DNA of 64,000 bases from Heracleum sosnowskyi. Taxonomy: Eukaryota > Streptophyta > Magnoliopsida > Apiales > Apiaceae. The notes under the pieces are model-generated. The model was not told where the DNA came from and made no database searches. It saw only the letters and a list, made by a program, of their open reading frames with translations. The position numbers and the translations under genes are program-made. Positions 34,203 to 45,969 of the stretch are shown one piece after another (position 1 is the stretch's first letter; every line of letters begins with the position of its first letter). The stretch spans positions 133,865,228 to 133,929,227 of the forward strand of contig CM061235.1 of NCBI GenBank assembly GCA_030848705.1, in the 5' to 3' direction.

Positions 34203-36031
34203 GGCCTTGTGATGTTTGAAGAAATTAAGCAATAGAATAATCAAGTATTACTAAATTTCCCCTACAATAGTTTAACTACTAGTACAACTTCCATTTAATT
34301 GACAGAACAGTGATTTTCGGTCAAAATAAAATACAATTGACCGAAAGGAGTATTTACTTGAGATGAAGTTTCAAGGCCACATTTTGGTAAATTGGGGCGA
34401 CGACTTAACGTTCTTTTAAAGACTTTTATTTTTTGTTTAGTCCCAAATAAAGGGGACTATCGATGACCGTGAAGGATGAAAATTTAAACGAATGAACAGT
34501 CAAGCCAACTTAAACGAATGACTCAAGTTTTATATATCAGGGAGTTGAGTCTGTGAAGAAATCATAACTATGATGTTTGTGTCTTGAATACCCACATAAT
34601 AATTTAAAAATAAATGTTGTACACCAACATGATTAATACAACTTGTTGAGGCTATTATATTTGTTAAATAAAACTCTCATATCTTGCTGATTGTTGTGAC
34701 ACAATTACAATGCATCTGCAGCTAGATGTAGTACAACACAGTGTTCCCACAAGATGGCATGACTGTGTTTTACTGTCTCTACATGCCTCTACATACTAAT
34801 CATGATAAGCTACTTCATTCTCGACTCACCTCTACGACAGCGTGAAAAATAGTCATGTAGTTTTTCATATTAATAAACCAAATCTCATCATCTCTTGGAC
34901 GAGGCATTTTCATCTTTGTGGCTCAACGTCTTATCAACATGGAGGATACATGGTCGGTCTTTCAAATCTTAAAAGAAAAATTGTTCAATTTATCTAGCTT
35001 CTTCGTATGATACCTTTAAAATAGTTCGATCTTCACCTTTTAATACAAGATTTTTATACCCTCACACATCTCTTTAAGTCTTCTAAAAATTTTATTCTTG
35101 ATCTTAGTAACTTCTCCACCTCTATCATTCAATATCAACAAATATACATCTCTGAACACGTTGTCCAAGACCAGTTTTGCTGTAATTATCGAAAGTATCT
35201 TAGTTTACACGTGTTTTAAATCAGCATGTGCTTTTCCTCTATTGAACCATGACAAAGCCCAATGTACTGCTTCTCCATGAATCATCCAAGTCACGAGGTG
35301 TAATATTGCCTCGAACTGTTGATCTGCAAATAAGGACCGAAAGTGTGTAAATGGATTAGAATATACTGAAATTAATCATCGGTTGTGTACTCTATTTCAT
35401 TATATTTTATGGTAATTTGCCTGTACATCCTCTTAGATTTAAAAAGGGAAAAATGTCAAGATGCAATATAAATTTTACCAGGAGAAAGATGTAATTAGAG
35501 GAAACTTCCTAACTGAAATTAAAAGTTACCTAATATCATAAATTTGTTTCATTTATTTTTGTAGACCCCCGACCTGTTTGAGCAAAACAGAGTTTTCTAG
35601 ACAGCCAACACAAAAATCTTTAATAAGTCTTTAAGTAACATAAGTTCAAGAGTTAGAATTTGCATCATTTTCATCTAAAGTATTGATATCATCCTCGCAC
35701 ACCTGTTGGGTCTAAAGATATTAAAGAAAATATGACATGGTCCAGTCTTGCTAATAGATCTTTTATCCCTCATACCTAATAATCTGGCTTGTTCTAGAGA
35801 TTCTTGTGTCAACCATTTTCCGCGTGTATCATTTAAATTTCATCTTACCTACAAATGTACAACATATATAACATTAGAGGTTTTTGAATAAACAATACAA
35901 TTTATCCATTAAATTAAATGTGTGAAAAGCTTTTACAAATCGTATTCTTCTATAAAAGCTATAAAAAACATATTTTACAACCATGTAAGAAATCCTATGC
36001 ACATGTTTATCCATGAAACTTTTCAATTCCA
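34203..36031. other. Intergenic DNA upstream of gene C
   Basis: Positions about 34360-34598 are repeated directly at 36908-37138. The rest is AT-rich, with no gene recognised. An ORF at 35098-35280 is too short and featureless to call. The part next to 34202 is the presumed promoter of gene C. Confidence 0.45.
34360..34598 (+). repeat. Direct repeat, copy 1 (upstream of gene C)
   Basis: It starts GAGATGAAGTTTCAAGGCCA and ends near GTGTCTTGAATACCC. The second copy lies about 2.5 kb to the right at 36908-37138 with small indels. It is non-coding and probably part of a duplicated gene flank. Confidence 0.85.
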
Positions 36032-36883
36032 TCTATACTCTTTATTAATAAGAAAAACAACGTCAAAATGGCGTGCGGTACCAAAAATACCAAAGTACCA
36101 AATTTGGTTATCACGAGACCTGTGTTCGATTCCTCGCAACTATGTACAAGATTTATTAATTTAAATTCTTTAGCTTAATTCAGGTTTCGATTCCTTACAA
36201 CTACATTATTATACAAAATTTATTTATTTACTTTAATTTCATTAATTTCATTCAAAGTTCAATTGTCTATAACTTTATACTCTTTATTAATAAAGAAAAT
36301 AATGTTAAAATATCGCGCGGTACCAAATTCAAGATCAATTGCCTATAACCACATAATAAAATAGTATTTATTTATTATATATTTCTATCATTCAAATATC
36401 TATAAGTACATTTTTTAATAATTTTTTTAATAATTAAAATTAATATTAATAAGAAAAACAATTTGAAAATGGTGTGCGGTACCAAAGTACCAAATTTGAT
36501 TATCACGAAATTCGGGTTCGATTACTTGTAATTACGTAATTATACAAGATTAATTTACCTTAAATTCTTTAACTTCATCCGAGGTTCGATTCCTTGCAAC
36601 TACGTAATTATACAAGATTTATTTATTTACTTTAAATTTAGTAGCTAAATCGAGGGTTCGATTCATTGCAGCTACGTAATCATACAAGATTTATTTATTT
36701 ACTGTAATTTCTTTAATTTTACAAATGGTTCGATTGTCTATAACTACATAACTAAATAGTGATTTATTTATTATATATTTTTATCATTCAATTCTCGACA
36801 AATATATTTTTTAAAAATATTTATTAATATTTATCAATATTATTATGTTCATGTCGACCGTGCTTGACACTGGTTATTGGCCG
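36032..36883 (+). mobile_element. Nested or composite Helitron remnants
   Basis: Three Helitron 5'-end-like segments occur in the same orientation: A|TCTATACTCTTTATTAATAA at 36032, a TTATACTCTTTATTAATAAA copy at about 36275, and an ATTAATAAGAAAAACAATTT copy at about 36443. Each is followed by the GCGGTACCAAA phrase and TTCGATT repeats. A decayed hairpin (CCGTGCTTGACACTGG) closes the block near 36860. It is the same family as 13077-13529. Confidence 0.7.
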
Positions 36884-36907
36884 GTATATATAAATGAATC
36901 GACAGCT

Positions 36908-37138
36908 GAGATGAAGTTTCAAGGCCACGTTTTGGTAAAATTGGGGCGACGTTCTTTTAAAGACTTTTATTTTTTGTTTAATCCCTTGAATAAAGGGGAC
37001 TATCGATGACCGTGAAGGATGAAAATTTAAACCAATGAACAGTCAAGCCGACTTAAACGAATGACTCAAGTTTTATATATAAGGGAGTTGAGTCTGAAGA
37101 AATCATAACTATGATGTTTGTGTCTTGAATACCCGCAT
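36908..37138 (+). repeat. Direct repeat, copy 2 (downstream of gene D)
   Basis: Second copy of the segment at 34360-34598. The pair brackets the block containing the composite Helitron, consistent with a local segmental duplication that produced the gene C/gene D arrangement. Confidence 0.85.
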
Positions 37139-37399
37139 TATTGTAGTTACGGATTTAATCGGTGAATTTATGGTGGTTAAACTTCACAGTAATGACAAAT
37201 AATTACTATCTTGAAGTCCAAATATTATGTTGCAGTACTCTGTAATCCTTTCCATAATTTTCTGCAATGACATTTGGATACCTAATAATCTTAATTCTGG
37301 TAGCAAATGTACACGCTTATGACTTGATAAAAATGGATGTAGGGATTGACCATGTCTTCCTAATTATCCAAAATATCTTACATATCTTTATCTCAACCA

Positions 37400-38553
37400 T
37401 CATGCAGATGAAGTGGGTTCTGTTCCTGAAGAGGAGCCGATCACCAGTTTTTTTTGAGAATTTGATGGAGAACTTGGAACCGAACACAAGTATGGCTGTG
37501 GTGGGATCTCCAGGGCTGCTGTCTGCCCTTCCAACATTTCAATCACCTTGCTTATCGATGGCCTTTGTGATGGATATATTTGTATGCACCACAGTCCGAC
37601 GATTACCATTTTCCTTACAAGTTCATTTTCTTCTGCGGAAATTTCATTTGCCAAATTTAGCACATCATCGGACTGGATTCGCTTGTATAGCCAACGTGGA
37701 TAATATATCTCACTTGTGTGATCCGCACCGGCATTTACATTCTTTCTTCCTCCAACCATTTCAAGAATCATCATTCCATAGCTGTACACATCAGATTTAT
37801 GAGACACTTGTCCAAAATTTCTACTAGCAACTTCGGGAGCAATATAACCAATGGTTCCTCTAGCTTGCAATAAAGAGACTGCACTTTCGTCAGTGGTGTA
37901 CAACTTCGCAAGCCCAAAATCGGATATTTTTGGGCGAAAATTTTCGTCAAGAAGGATGTTATGTGGCTTTATGTCAAAATGCAAAATGCGCGTGTTGCAG
38001 CCTCTGTGCAAGTACTCTAGTCCTCGTGCAATTCCGATTGCTATGCTGTACAATTTCTCCCATCCAAGATGGGATCCTTCCAATGACGTTGTTGTACCAT
38101 AAATGAACTTCTCTAGAGATCCATTAGGCATGAACTCGTATATAAGTGCTCGTTTTTTGCCCTCATAACAAAATCCGAGGAGAGTGACAATGTTGACATG
38201 AGAAGTCTTACCAATGCGTGCAACTTCATTTATAAATTCTTCTCCATTTCCTTTTGTTGATTTTAAGACCTTCACTGCCACAACTCGGCCGTCTGCTAAA
38301 TGGCCTTTATATACATTTCCATAACCACCTTTGCCTAATTCATCTTTAAACGAATACGTTATTTTTTTAAGTGTAGGGTACCTAAATCTTTTGGGGATTG
38401 AAGATCCATATTGCATTATGAAGGCCTCAACATCTTTAGGATGAGTAGATGAATCTTTAGAGAACATAGATGAACCATATTTAGCTCTCAGCCGGCGTCT
38501 GTAGATGATGAGAATTACCAGTAGAAATATACTACATCCTCCTACAGCACTTG
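37400..38553 (-). CDS. Gene D TM-kinase exon (LRK10L2, non-RD), shared downstream exon
   Basis: Intact last exon of an LRK10L2-type receptor. The acceptor TCTGCAG|CAAGTGC is at 38554, then come a TM helix (GGCSIFLLVILIIY), basic RRRLRAK stop-transfer, P-loop ELGKGGYGNVYKG, VAVK lysine, HFDIKPHN (non-RD), DFGLAK and YIAPEV, and a Ser-rich tail ending at a TGA at 37400. Closest to the kinases of genes B and C. Its nearest ectodomain exon (39313-40591) is broken, and the mini-exon that should lie between has been deleted. However, the first array unit offers exon 43690-42871 and mini-exon 41101-41066, and 820+36+1154 nt splice in frame to 669 aa. It is therefore probably the common exon of a multi-first-exon gene, or a kinase-only relic. 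Confidence 0.85.
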
Positions 38554-38599
38554 CTGCAGAGAGAAAGGTATAAACAAATTAAACAACAAGGTTTTTAGA

Positions 38600-39270
38600 T
38601 ATTGAGTTTATGGAATTGTAGGCATAAAGGCATAAAGGCATCTTTAGCATTGTAGCCTAGCCGGGTACCCCTCTCTTTATGGTAATAGGAGGTTGAGGAG
38701 TCGGAGCCATGTCTGCTTCAATCCACTGATTCTATAAAATAACAAAGCTGATCACCATCTCCCAGTTCCTCCTGTCAACTTCACTTCATTTTGTGAGACT
38801 GTAACCAAAGCTTTAGCACAATATAATTGGATGATTCATCTCTGATATCCAACTGTACAGATGCATTATCCACAGCTGGGGATACCTCAGCAGCATAATC
38901 TTCAAAACTTTGTTGCCACACAGTAGAATTAATAAGCCACATACCTCCTGTCTGCTTCACTTCATTTTGTGAGACTGTAACCAAAGCTTTAGTACTAATA
39001 AGTACCCACCAGGACACTATTTGCCTAGAGTTTGGTTTGGATATTCATCTGAGGTGAAGGAAAATAATTATTGAAGAAGCAGAGAAAACAGAGGAATTAG
39101 AGAGCTTGGAAGAATAAAGAGAAACCATTTTTCCCCCAAACTACTCCAAAGAGAAGCGTTGGAGTATTATCTATTCACTGGGTTCCGGAACTAAAAGACA
39201 TTGTCCAAATATGCAAATATTTAGTCAAAATATCGGAAGCATCATCTCTTTCCTAGATGAGATCTCTATA
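38600..39270 (-). other. Gene D intron region, partly shared with array units
   Basis: Contains sequence homologous to the array at about 41330-41560 (GCATAAAGGCAT..., ACTTCACTTCATTTTGTGAG...), partly duplicated on itself (about 38770-38830 and 38960-39000). Its right part is the inverted match of 3840-4080. Compared with an array unit, about 300 bp carrying the mini-exon are missing after GGAATTGTAGG at about 38610. Confidence 0.6.
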
Positions 39271-39312
39271 CTACCATTAAACTTTAAAGTTGAGTAAATA
39301 ATTTGAGCCAAC

Positions 39313-40591
39313 CTGGTTGCGGATATGGAGGGAGAACAGTTCCGTTGCTATAAAGGCATGTGTTGTTTGTAATATATGTGCCTCTCCAACACAATCCACC
39401 CGTTCTCTTGCAGTCTGTGCAAGCTTTTTCGTTCATTCCATTATAGATAACCTCAAAGCTCTTCTTAAAAAGTTCTACCGGCTGGATTCTATTATTTTTG
39501 AACTCCTCGAACACAGTCTTATCTACTACAAGTTTTGTCTTATTGCACGAATCAGGCATATCTTCAACTAGATTGAATTTATTTCTTGAGAAGAAATAAA
39601 CTGAATTCTTATTGTCACTTGGGCATACATGTTTATAGTCAATCCAGGGTGAAACAATTTCATTATCACAATTGTAGAATAAGTTGAGATCTTCAGTATT
39701 GTCGCCATAATCATAAAGTGTTTCATCCAAAACAGTACTACTTATCTCCCGAGATGCACAAATCTTCCCCAGAGGATCATCATAATAATTCAGTTTTAAC
39801 AAACCTCGATTGGTTTCAAGTACACGATACGTGCTATTTGAATCAATCTATACTCTATATTAATAAGCAAAACAATGTGAAAATGGCGCGCGGTACTAAA
39901 GTACCAAAGTACCAAAGTACCAAAGTACCAAATTTGGTTATCACTTAACCCGGGTTCGATTCCTCGCAACTACATAATTATACAACATTTATTTACTTTA
40001 AATTCTTTAGCTTCATCCAGGGTTCGATTCCTTACAACTACGTAATTTATACAAGATTTATTTATTTACTTTAAATTCAATAGTTTCATCGAGCGTTAGA
40101 TTGTTTGCAGCTACGTAATCATACAAGATTTATTTATCTTTAATTTCTTTAGTTTTATGCATAGTTCGATTGTCTATAACTACATAATTAAATAGTTATT
40201 TATTATATATATATTTTTACCATTCAATTCTCGAAAAATACATTTTTAAATAATATTTATTAAAACCAATATCCTTACAACAAGATCATTAACAATAAAT
40301 CCTTCGAACCAATATCTATAACAAGATCATTGTCTTTACAACGGAGCTCAAATCCTTCGAGACCACAATGGTCAAACCGAAGAGTATCTCCCCAGAAAGG
40401 GTATTCAGGATTCTTGAATGTCTTGTTACCGCATCTAACAGCAGAAATGTTACTACAATCCGAATAGTATTGTTCATAATTAATTTGAGCACGATAAATT
40501 GGGATGTTGAGCAGGACAAGCACATGGAGTGAGACGATGAAAGTGATGGGTTTAAATAACATTGGTGAAGTTGTAAGAATCGAATATACAT
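39313..40591 (-). pseudogene. Gene D ectodomain exon, broken by a Helitron and a frameshift
   Basis: Older, diverged copy of the array ectodomain exon. It encodes the same signal peptide, YPFWG, CGLEGFELRC and CTDCKRTGGLCW motifs and ends at a donor CAACCAG|GTTGGCTC. Two kinds of damage are seen. One C is missing from the CCCC run near 40550, shifting the frame after the first ATG (40591); a second ATG at 40562 restores it. A truncated Helitron (39847 to about 40258) also sits in the GUB_WAK_bind domain, next to a short internal duplication (GATCTTGTT... at about 40275 and 40320). It cannot encode a normal ectodomain. Confidence 0.85.
39847..40258 (+). mobile_element. Helitron inserted in the gene D ectodomain exon (3' truncated)
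   Basis: It starts A|TCTATACTCTATATTAATAA and carries the same GCGCGCGGTACTAAAGTACC microrepeats and GGTTCGATTCC repeats as the element in gene B. It ends in AT-rich sequence without the terminal hairpin and CTAG, so its 3' end has been lost. Exon sequence resumes at about 40265. Confidence 0.8.
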
Positions 40592-41065
40592 TACGGAGGG
40601 GATTTTTGCAATGAAACCAAGATTCAGTATGTTGAATATAGAAAGAAGACTACTGGCAGAGAAAAGCTAAAAGCCTTCGTAACAAACTATAACCTATATG
40701 GCCGGCGTTGAAAGGTTTGCAACAAACTATAGTAAAATACTGATGTTCAAGTCAACGCAGGTGCTTGGAAATTTCTTAGAAGAAATCATCTTTTGAGTTT
40801 GCAACTTGGAAAAGCTGAGACGTGTGGTTGCGGATTTCAGCAACTGATGTGACATCTCTCTTTCAGAACAGTCTTAAACTGTATTAAGTTTCACGTATCA
40901 TCAAAATAAGTTTTTTTATAATCTCTTTCATACGCACCATTTTTACACCCTTATTCTTTAAAATGATTTAAACAACAAGGTTTTTAGATATTGAGTGTAT
41001 GGAATTGTAGGAATACCAAGCTATAGTTGATAAGTAATAAAAAGGTTAAGACATGAGCTTAGTAC

Positions 41066-41101
41066 CTATGGCAAGCTTCAGTCTCGAATTCTTGTGATTT
41101 C
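41066..41101 (-). CDS. 36-bp mini-exon of the array unit (repeated six times)
   Basis: The 12-codon juxtamembrane exon (GNHKNSRLKLAI with the split flanking codons) is flanked by a GACAG acceptor and a TAG|GTACT donor. It matches the 39-bp mini-exons of genes A and B and the 36-bp one of gene C. Copies lie at 44165-44200, 47264-47299, 50363-50398, 53464-53499 and 56563-56598. The last has no upstream ectodomain exon left. Its length is a multiple of three, so skipping it would keep frame. Confidence 0.75.
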
Positions 41102-41889
41102 CTGTCAATAGTGTGAGCTAAATTAGTGTGCATGTATGACATATATATATTAGTTTGAGGTAAATGAAATTTGTCAAGCATCTTGATTTCAGTCTATAAA
41201 ATTACCAAATTTCACAATATAAAATCATGTTTATCTACTAATTAATTAACTGTCTCACGTCACTAGAAATGAACTAGTGCTCATCTTTGGGAAAAGAAAA
41301 TTTCGCTATTCACTATTAAAAATAGAATAGCATAAAGGCATATTTTGCATTGTAGCCTAGCCGGGTACTCCTCTCTTTATGCTAATAGGAGGTAGTCTCT
41401 CCTGTCAACTTCACTTCATTTTGTGAGACTGTAACCAAAGCTTTAGCACAATATAATTGGATGATTCATCTCTGATATCAAGCCCAAACCAACTGTACAG
41501 ATGCATTATCCACAGCTGGGGATACCTCAGCAGCATAATCTTCAAAACTTTGTTGCCACACAGTAGAATTAATAAGCCACATACACTTCTACAGAAGTTC
41601 AATTGCGAAATCAGTAAAGCTCTCAATCACAGCTATAGAGATCCCTCCATTTGCTAAAGCACTGCCAAAGAGATCCCGCCACCATTTGGTAAATCATACT
41701 TGGGACTCGGACTGTTGGACATCAATTTTTCTTCATAAAATATCTAAGCAATGGTTAACAAATTTAAAAATATGTTTAACTTTATAAAATTTAAAAGTTA
41801 TTAATAAGTAGATTATTGTATTTATATATTTTTAATAACTTTTTTTTAATGATTAATAGATTTCTCGTGGAGTAATATCTAACTATATA

Positions 41890-42825
41890 AAAGTTGAGTT
41901 CTCTGCAACCAGAAGGCAGAGAATCCGAGCTAGTGAGAAGGCATATTTTGAAAGTGTGTTGGAGGTTTATGGAAAGTGGTGGCTGGACTTGTATGATGAC
42001 TCCTCAGAAAATTGAATAGAGAATAGGTTTTTTCTCTTGCTCTTTGCCGAGTGTCAATTGTGTATCATACAAGGTGCCTACGTACCCCTTTATATAGGGA
42101 TCAAGCCTCACGTAGTTCTTGGAGAACAAGTCATTGAATAAGCCCATTCAGTCCAAGCCCATAAAATAGTCAGGATTTATGTTCCCATAAATAGTTCAAG
42201 GATTATCAATCCACCTCAAGTTCCCATAAATAGTCCAAGGATTATCAATCCTCTTCAAGTTCCCATAAATAGTCCCAAGGATTATCAATCCTCTTCATGT
42301 TCCCATAAATAATCTGGTCTTTACACGTTTTCCTACAATCTTGCGGCATCTCCGCATTTCTTTCCATGATTGCAGGTCTATCCCGTGTCAACCAAGAAAC
42401 ATCCCATAAATGGGAATTTCCATATATTGGGCTTCACCCACGATGCGAGCTGGCCAGGCTCGCATCGCATAAAACATATGAAAATTACCCTTTCAAAGTT
42501 CAAGTGGTGCGAGCTCACCTATGTTCAAATATTCTTATCTCTGACAAGTACCACGGGCCCATTACTTCATAATGGTGAGAGCCCATAAGCTTATGGTATA
42601 AATAACGAAGCGAGCTCATCAAAATGAACTCATAAAGAAGAGAGCTCAAAACTCTTTTTAACGAAGTGAGCCCACCATACTTAGAAGGATTTTGGGCTCA
42701 ACATAACTTCACGATGCGAGCCCTAATTCTAGTCCACACCAATCTTCCCAAATCATAGCCCAATCCCTAGGCCCAAATCACTTAGGGACCTGTCCAGGGT
42801 CCATTACCGAAAATCCAGTATAACA
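41890..42825 (-). mobile_element. Intronic insertion present in every array unit (possible solo LTR)
   Basis: A segment absent from the related gene D intron, bounded by CTATATA at 41883-41889 and 42826-42832 (a possible 7-bp duplication, though low-complexity). On the minus strand it begins TGTTATACTGG and contains a strong TATA box (CCCTATATAAAGG, about 42093-42105), as an LTR would, but the far end is not a clean CA. It also holds a 35-40 bp minisatellite (about 42180-42310) and repeated GCGAGC words, including a perfect 10-bp hairpin at 42441-42467. It is repeated in units 2 to 5 and truncated in unit 6. Confidence 0.5.
42180..42310. repeat. Minisatellite, about 37-40 bp period
   Basis: About four copies of GTTCCCATAAATAGTCCAAG followed by GATTATCAATCCTCTTCAA, with small length changes. 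It is repeated in each array unit. The right-hand deletion end in the last unit (57807) falls in the last copy of this minisatellite. Confidence 0.85.
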
Positions 42826-42870
42826 CTATATATAAATGATTTGAAAGTAAAGTAAATAATTTGAGCAGAC

Positions 42871-43690
42871 CTGGTTGTGGATATGGAGGGAGAACAGTTC
42901 CGTTGCTATAAAGGCATGTATTGTTTGTAATATATGTGCCGCTCCAACACCATCCATCCGTTGCCTTGCAGTCTCTGCAAGCTCTTTTGTTCATTTCATT
43001 ATAGTGAACCTCAAAGCTCTTTTTAAAAAGTTCTTCAGGATGTATGCTCTTATTTTTTAAATTCTCAAAAACTAACTTATCCACTAGAAGTGTTGTCTTA
43101 TTGCAAGAGTCAGGCTTATCTTGAACTAGATCAAATGAATTTCCAAGGAAGAAATAAACCGAAATCTTATTGTCACTTGGGCATACATGTTTATAGTCAA
43201 TCCAGGGTGAAACAATTTCATCGTCACAATTGTAGAATAAGTTGAGATCTTCAGTGTTCTCGCCATAATCATAAAGTGTTTCATTCAAAACTCTACTACT
43301 TACCTCCTGAGATGCACAGATATTCCCCAGAGGATCATCATAATATTTTAGTGTTATCAAACTTCGTGGCGGATCGGTTTCAAGTACACGATACATGGTA
43401 TCTGAACCGATATCTATAACAAGATCATTGTCTTCACAACGGAGCTCAAATCCTTGGAGACCACAATAGTTAACCCGAATATTTTGTCCCCAGAAAGGGT
43501 ATTCAGGATTCTTGAATGTCATGTTACCGCATCTAACAGGAGAAATGTTACTACAATCAGAATAGTATTGTTCATAATAAATTTGAGCACGATAGATTGG
43601 GATGTTGAGCAGGACAAGCACATGGAATGAGACGATGAAAGTGATGGGGTTTAAATAACATTGGTGAAGTTGTAAGAATCGAATATACAT
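42871..43690 (-). CDS. Array unit 1 ectodomain exon (GUB_WAK), no adjacent kinase
   Basis: First exon encoding a signal peptide and a secreted or membrane-displayed LRK10L-type ectodomain. Cleavable hydrophobic N-terminus (NPITFIVSFHVLVLLNIPIY), GUB_WAK_bind motifs NPEYPFWGQN and CGLQGFELRC, then a WAK_assoc-like Cys cluster CRDCKATDGWCW and the PPYPQP end. The donor CAACCAG|GTCTGCTC leaves phase 1 and fits the downstream mini-exon 41101-41066. If the donor is not used, translation continues to a stop at 42782, giving a 302-aa soluble protein. As the array exon nearest to kinase exon D, it is the best candidate partner for it. Nearly identical to units 2 to 5 and similar to the exon at 2948-3773. 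Confidence 0.85.
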
Positions 43691-45969
43691 TACGGAGGAG
43701 ATTTTTGCAATGAAACCAAGATTCAGTATGTTGAATATAGAAAGAAGACTACTGGCAGAGAAAAGCTAAAAGCCTTCGTAACAAACTATAACCTATATGG
43801 CCGGCGTTGAAAGGTTTGCAACAAACTATAGTAAAATACTGATGTTCAAGTCAACGCAGGTGCTTGGAAATTTCTTAGAAGAAATCATCTTTTGAGTTTG
43901 CAACTTGGAAAAGCTGAGACGTGTGGTTGCGGATTTCAGCAACTGATGTGACATCTCTCTTTCAGAACAGTCTTAAACTGTATTAAGTTTCACGTATCAT
44001 CAAAATAAGTTTTTTTATAATCTCTTTCATACGCACCATTTTTACACCCTTATTCTTTAAAATGATTTAAACAACAAGGTTTTTAGATATTGAGTGTATG
44101 GAATTGTAGGAATACCAAGCTATAGTTGATAAGTAATAAAAAGGTTAAGACATGAGCTTAGTACCTATGGCAAGCTTCAGTCTCGAATTCTTGTGATTTC
44201 CTGTCAATAGTGTGAGCTAAATTAGTGTGCATGTATGACATATATATATTAGTTTGAGGTAAATGAAATTTGTCAAGCATCTTGATTTCAGTCTATAAAA
44301 TTACCAAATTTCACAATATAAAATCATGTTTATCTACTAATTAATTAACTGTCTCACGTCACTAGAAATGAACTAGTGCTCATCTTTGGGAAAAGAAAAT
44401 TTCGCTATTCACTATTAAAAATAGAATAGCATAAAGGCATATTTTGCATTGTAGCCTAGCCGGGTACTCCTCTCTTTATGCTAATAGGAGGTAGTCTCTC
44501 CTGTCAACTTCACTTCATTTTGTGAGACTGTAACCAAAGCTTTAGCACAATATAATTGGATGATTCATCTCTGATATCAAGCCCAAACCAACTGTACAGA
44601 TGCATTATCCACAGCTGGGGATACCTCAGCAGCATAATCTTCAAAACTTTGTTGCCACACAGTAGAATTAATAAGCCACATACACTTCTACAGAAGTTCA
44701 ATTGCGAAATCAGTAAAGCTCTCAATCACAGCTATAGAGATCCCTCCATTTGCTAAAGCACTGCCAAAGAGATCCCGCCACCATTTGGTAAATCATACTT
44801 GGGACTCGGACTGTTGGACATCAATTTTTCTTCATAAAATATCTAAGCAATGGTTAACAAATTTAAAAATATGTTTAACTTTATAAAATTTAAAAGTTAT
44901 TAATAAGTAGATTATTGTATTTATATATTTTTAATAACTTTTTTTTAATGATTAATAGATTTCTCGTGGAGTAATATCTAACTATATAAAAGTTGAGTTC
45001 TCTGCAACCAGAAGGCAGAGAATCCGAGCTAGTGAGAAGGCATATTTTGAAAGTGTGTTGGAGGTTTATGGAAAGTGGTGGCTGGACTTGTATGATGACT
45101 CCTCAGAAAATTGAATAGAGAATAGGTTTTTTCTCTTGCTCTTTGCCGAGTGTCAATTGTGTATCATACAAGGTGCCTACGTACCCCTTTATATAGGGAT
45201 CAAGCCTCACGTAGTTCTTGGAGAACAAGTCATTGAATAAGCCCATTCAGTCCAAGCCCATAAAATAGTCAGGATTTATGTTCCCATAAATAGTTCAAGG
45301 ATTATCAATCCACCTCAAGTTCCCATAAATAGTCCAAGGATTATCAATCCTCTTCAAGTTCCCATAAATAGTCCCAAGGATTATCAATCCTCTTCATGTT
45401 CCCATAAATAATCTGGTCTTTACACGTTTTCCTACAATCTTGCGGCATCTCCGCATTTCTTTCCATGATTGCAGGTCTATCCCGTGTCAACCAAGAAACA
45501 TCCCATAAATGGGAATTTCCATATATTGGGCTTCACCCACGATGCGAGCTGGCCAGGCTCGCATCGCATAAAACATATGAAAATTACCCTTTCAAAGTTC
45601 AAGTGGTGCGAGCTCACCTATGTTCAAATATTCTTATCTCTGACAAGTACCACGGGCCCATTACTTCATAATGGTGAGAGCCCATAAGCTTATGGTATAA
45701 ATAACGAAGCGAGCTCATCAAAATGAACTCATAAAGAAGAGAGCTCAAAACTCTTTTTAACGAAGTGAGCCCACCATACTTAGAAGGATTTTGGGCTCAA
45801 CATAACTTCACGATGCGAGCCCTAATTCTAGTCCACACCAATCTTCCCAAATCATAGCCCAATCCCTAGGCCCAAATCACTTAGGGACCTGTCCAGGGTC
45901 CATTACCGAAAATCCAGTATAACACTATATATAAATGATTTGAAAGTAAAGTAAATAATTTGAGCAGAC

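Noticed and set aside
41411..41626. 71-codon ORF repeated in every array unit, with an antisense 66-codon ORF
   Set aside because: It is conserved only because the whole unit was copied. It lies in intron or spacer sequence, has no signal or known motif, and the gene D counterpart (38781-39017) reads differently.
42366..42588. Overlapping short plus-strand ORFs in each array unit
   Set aside because: They lie within the intronic insertion around the hairpin and minisatellite, with no recognisable protein features.
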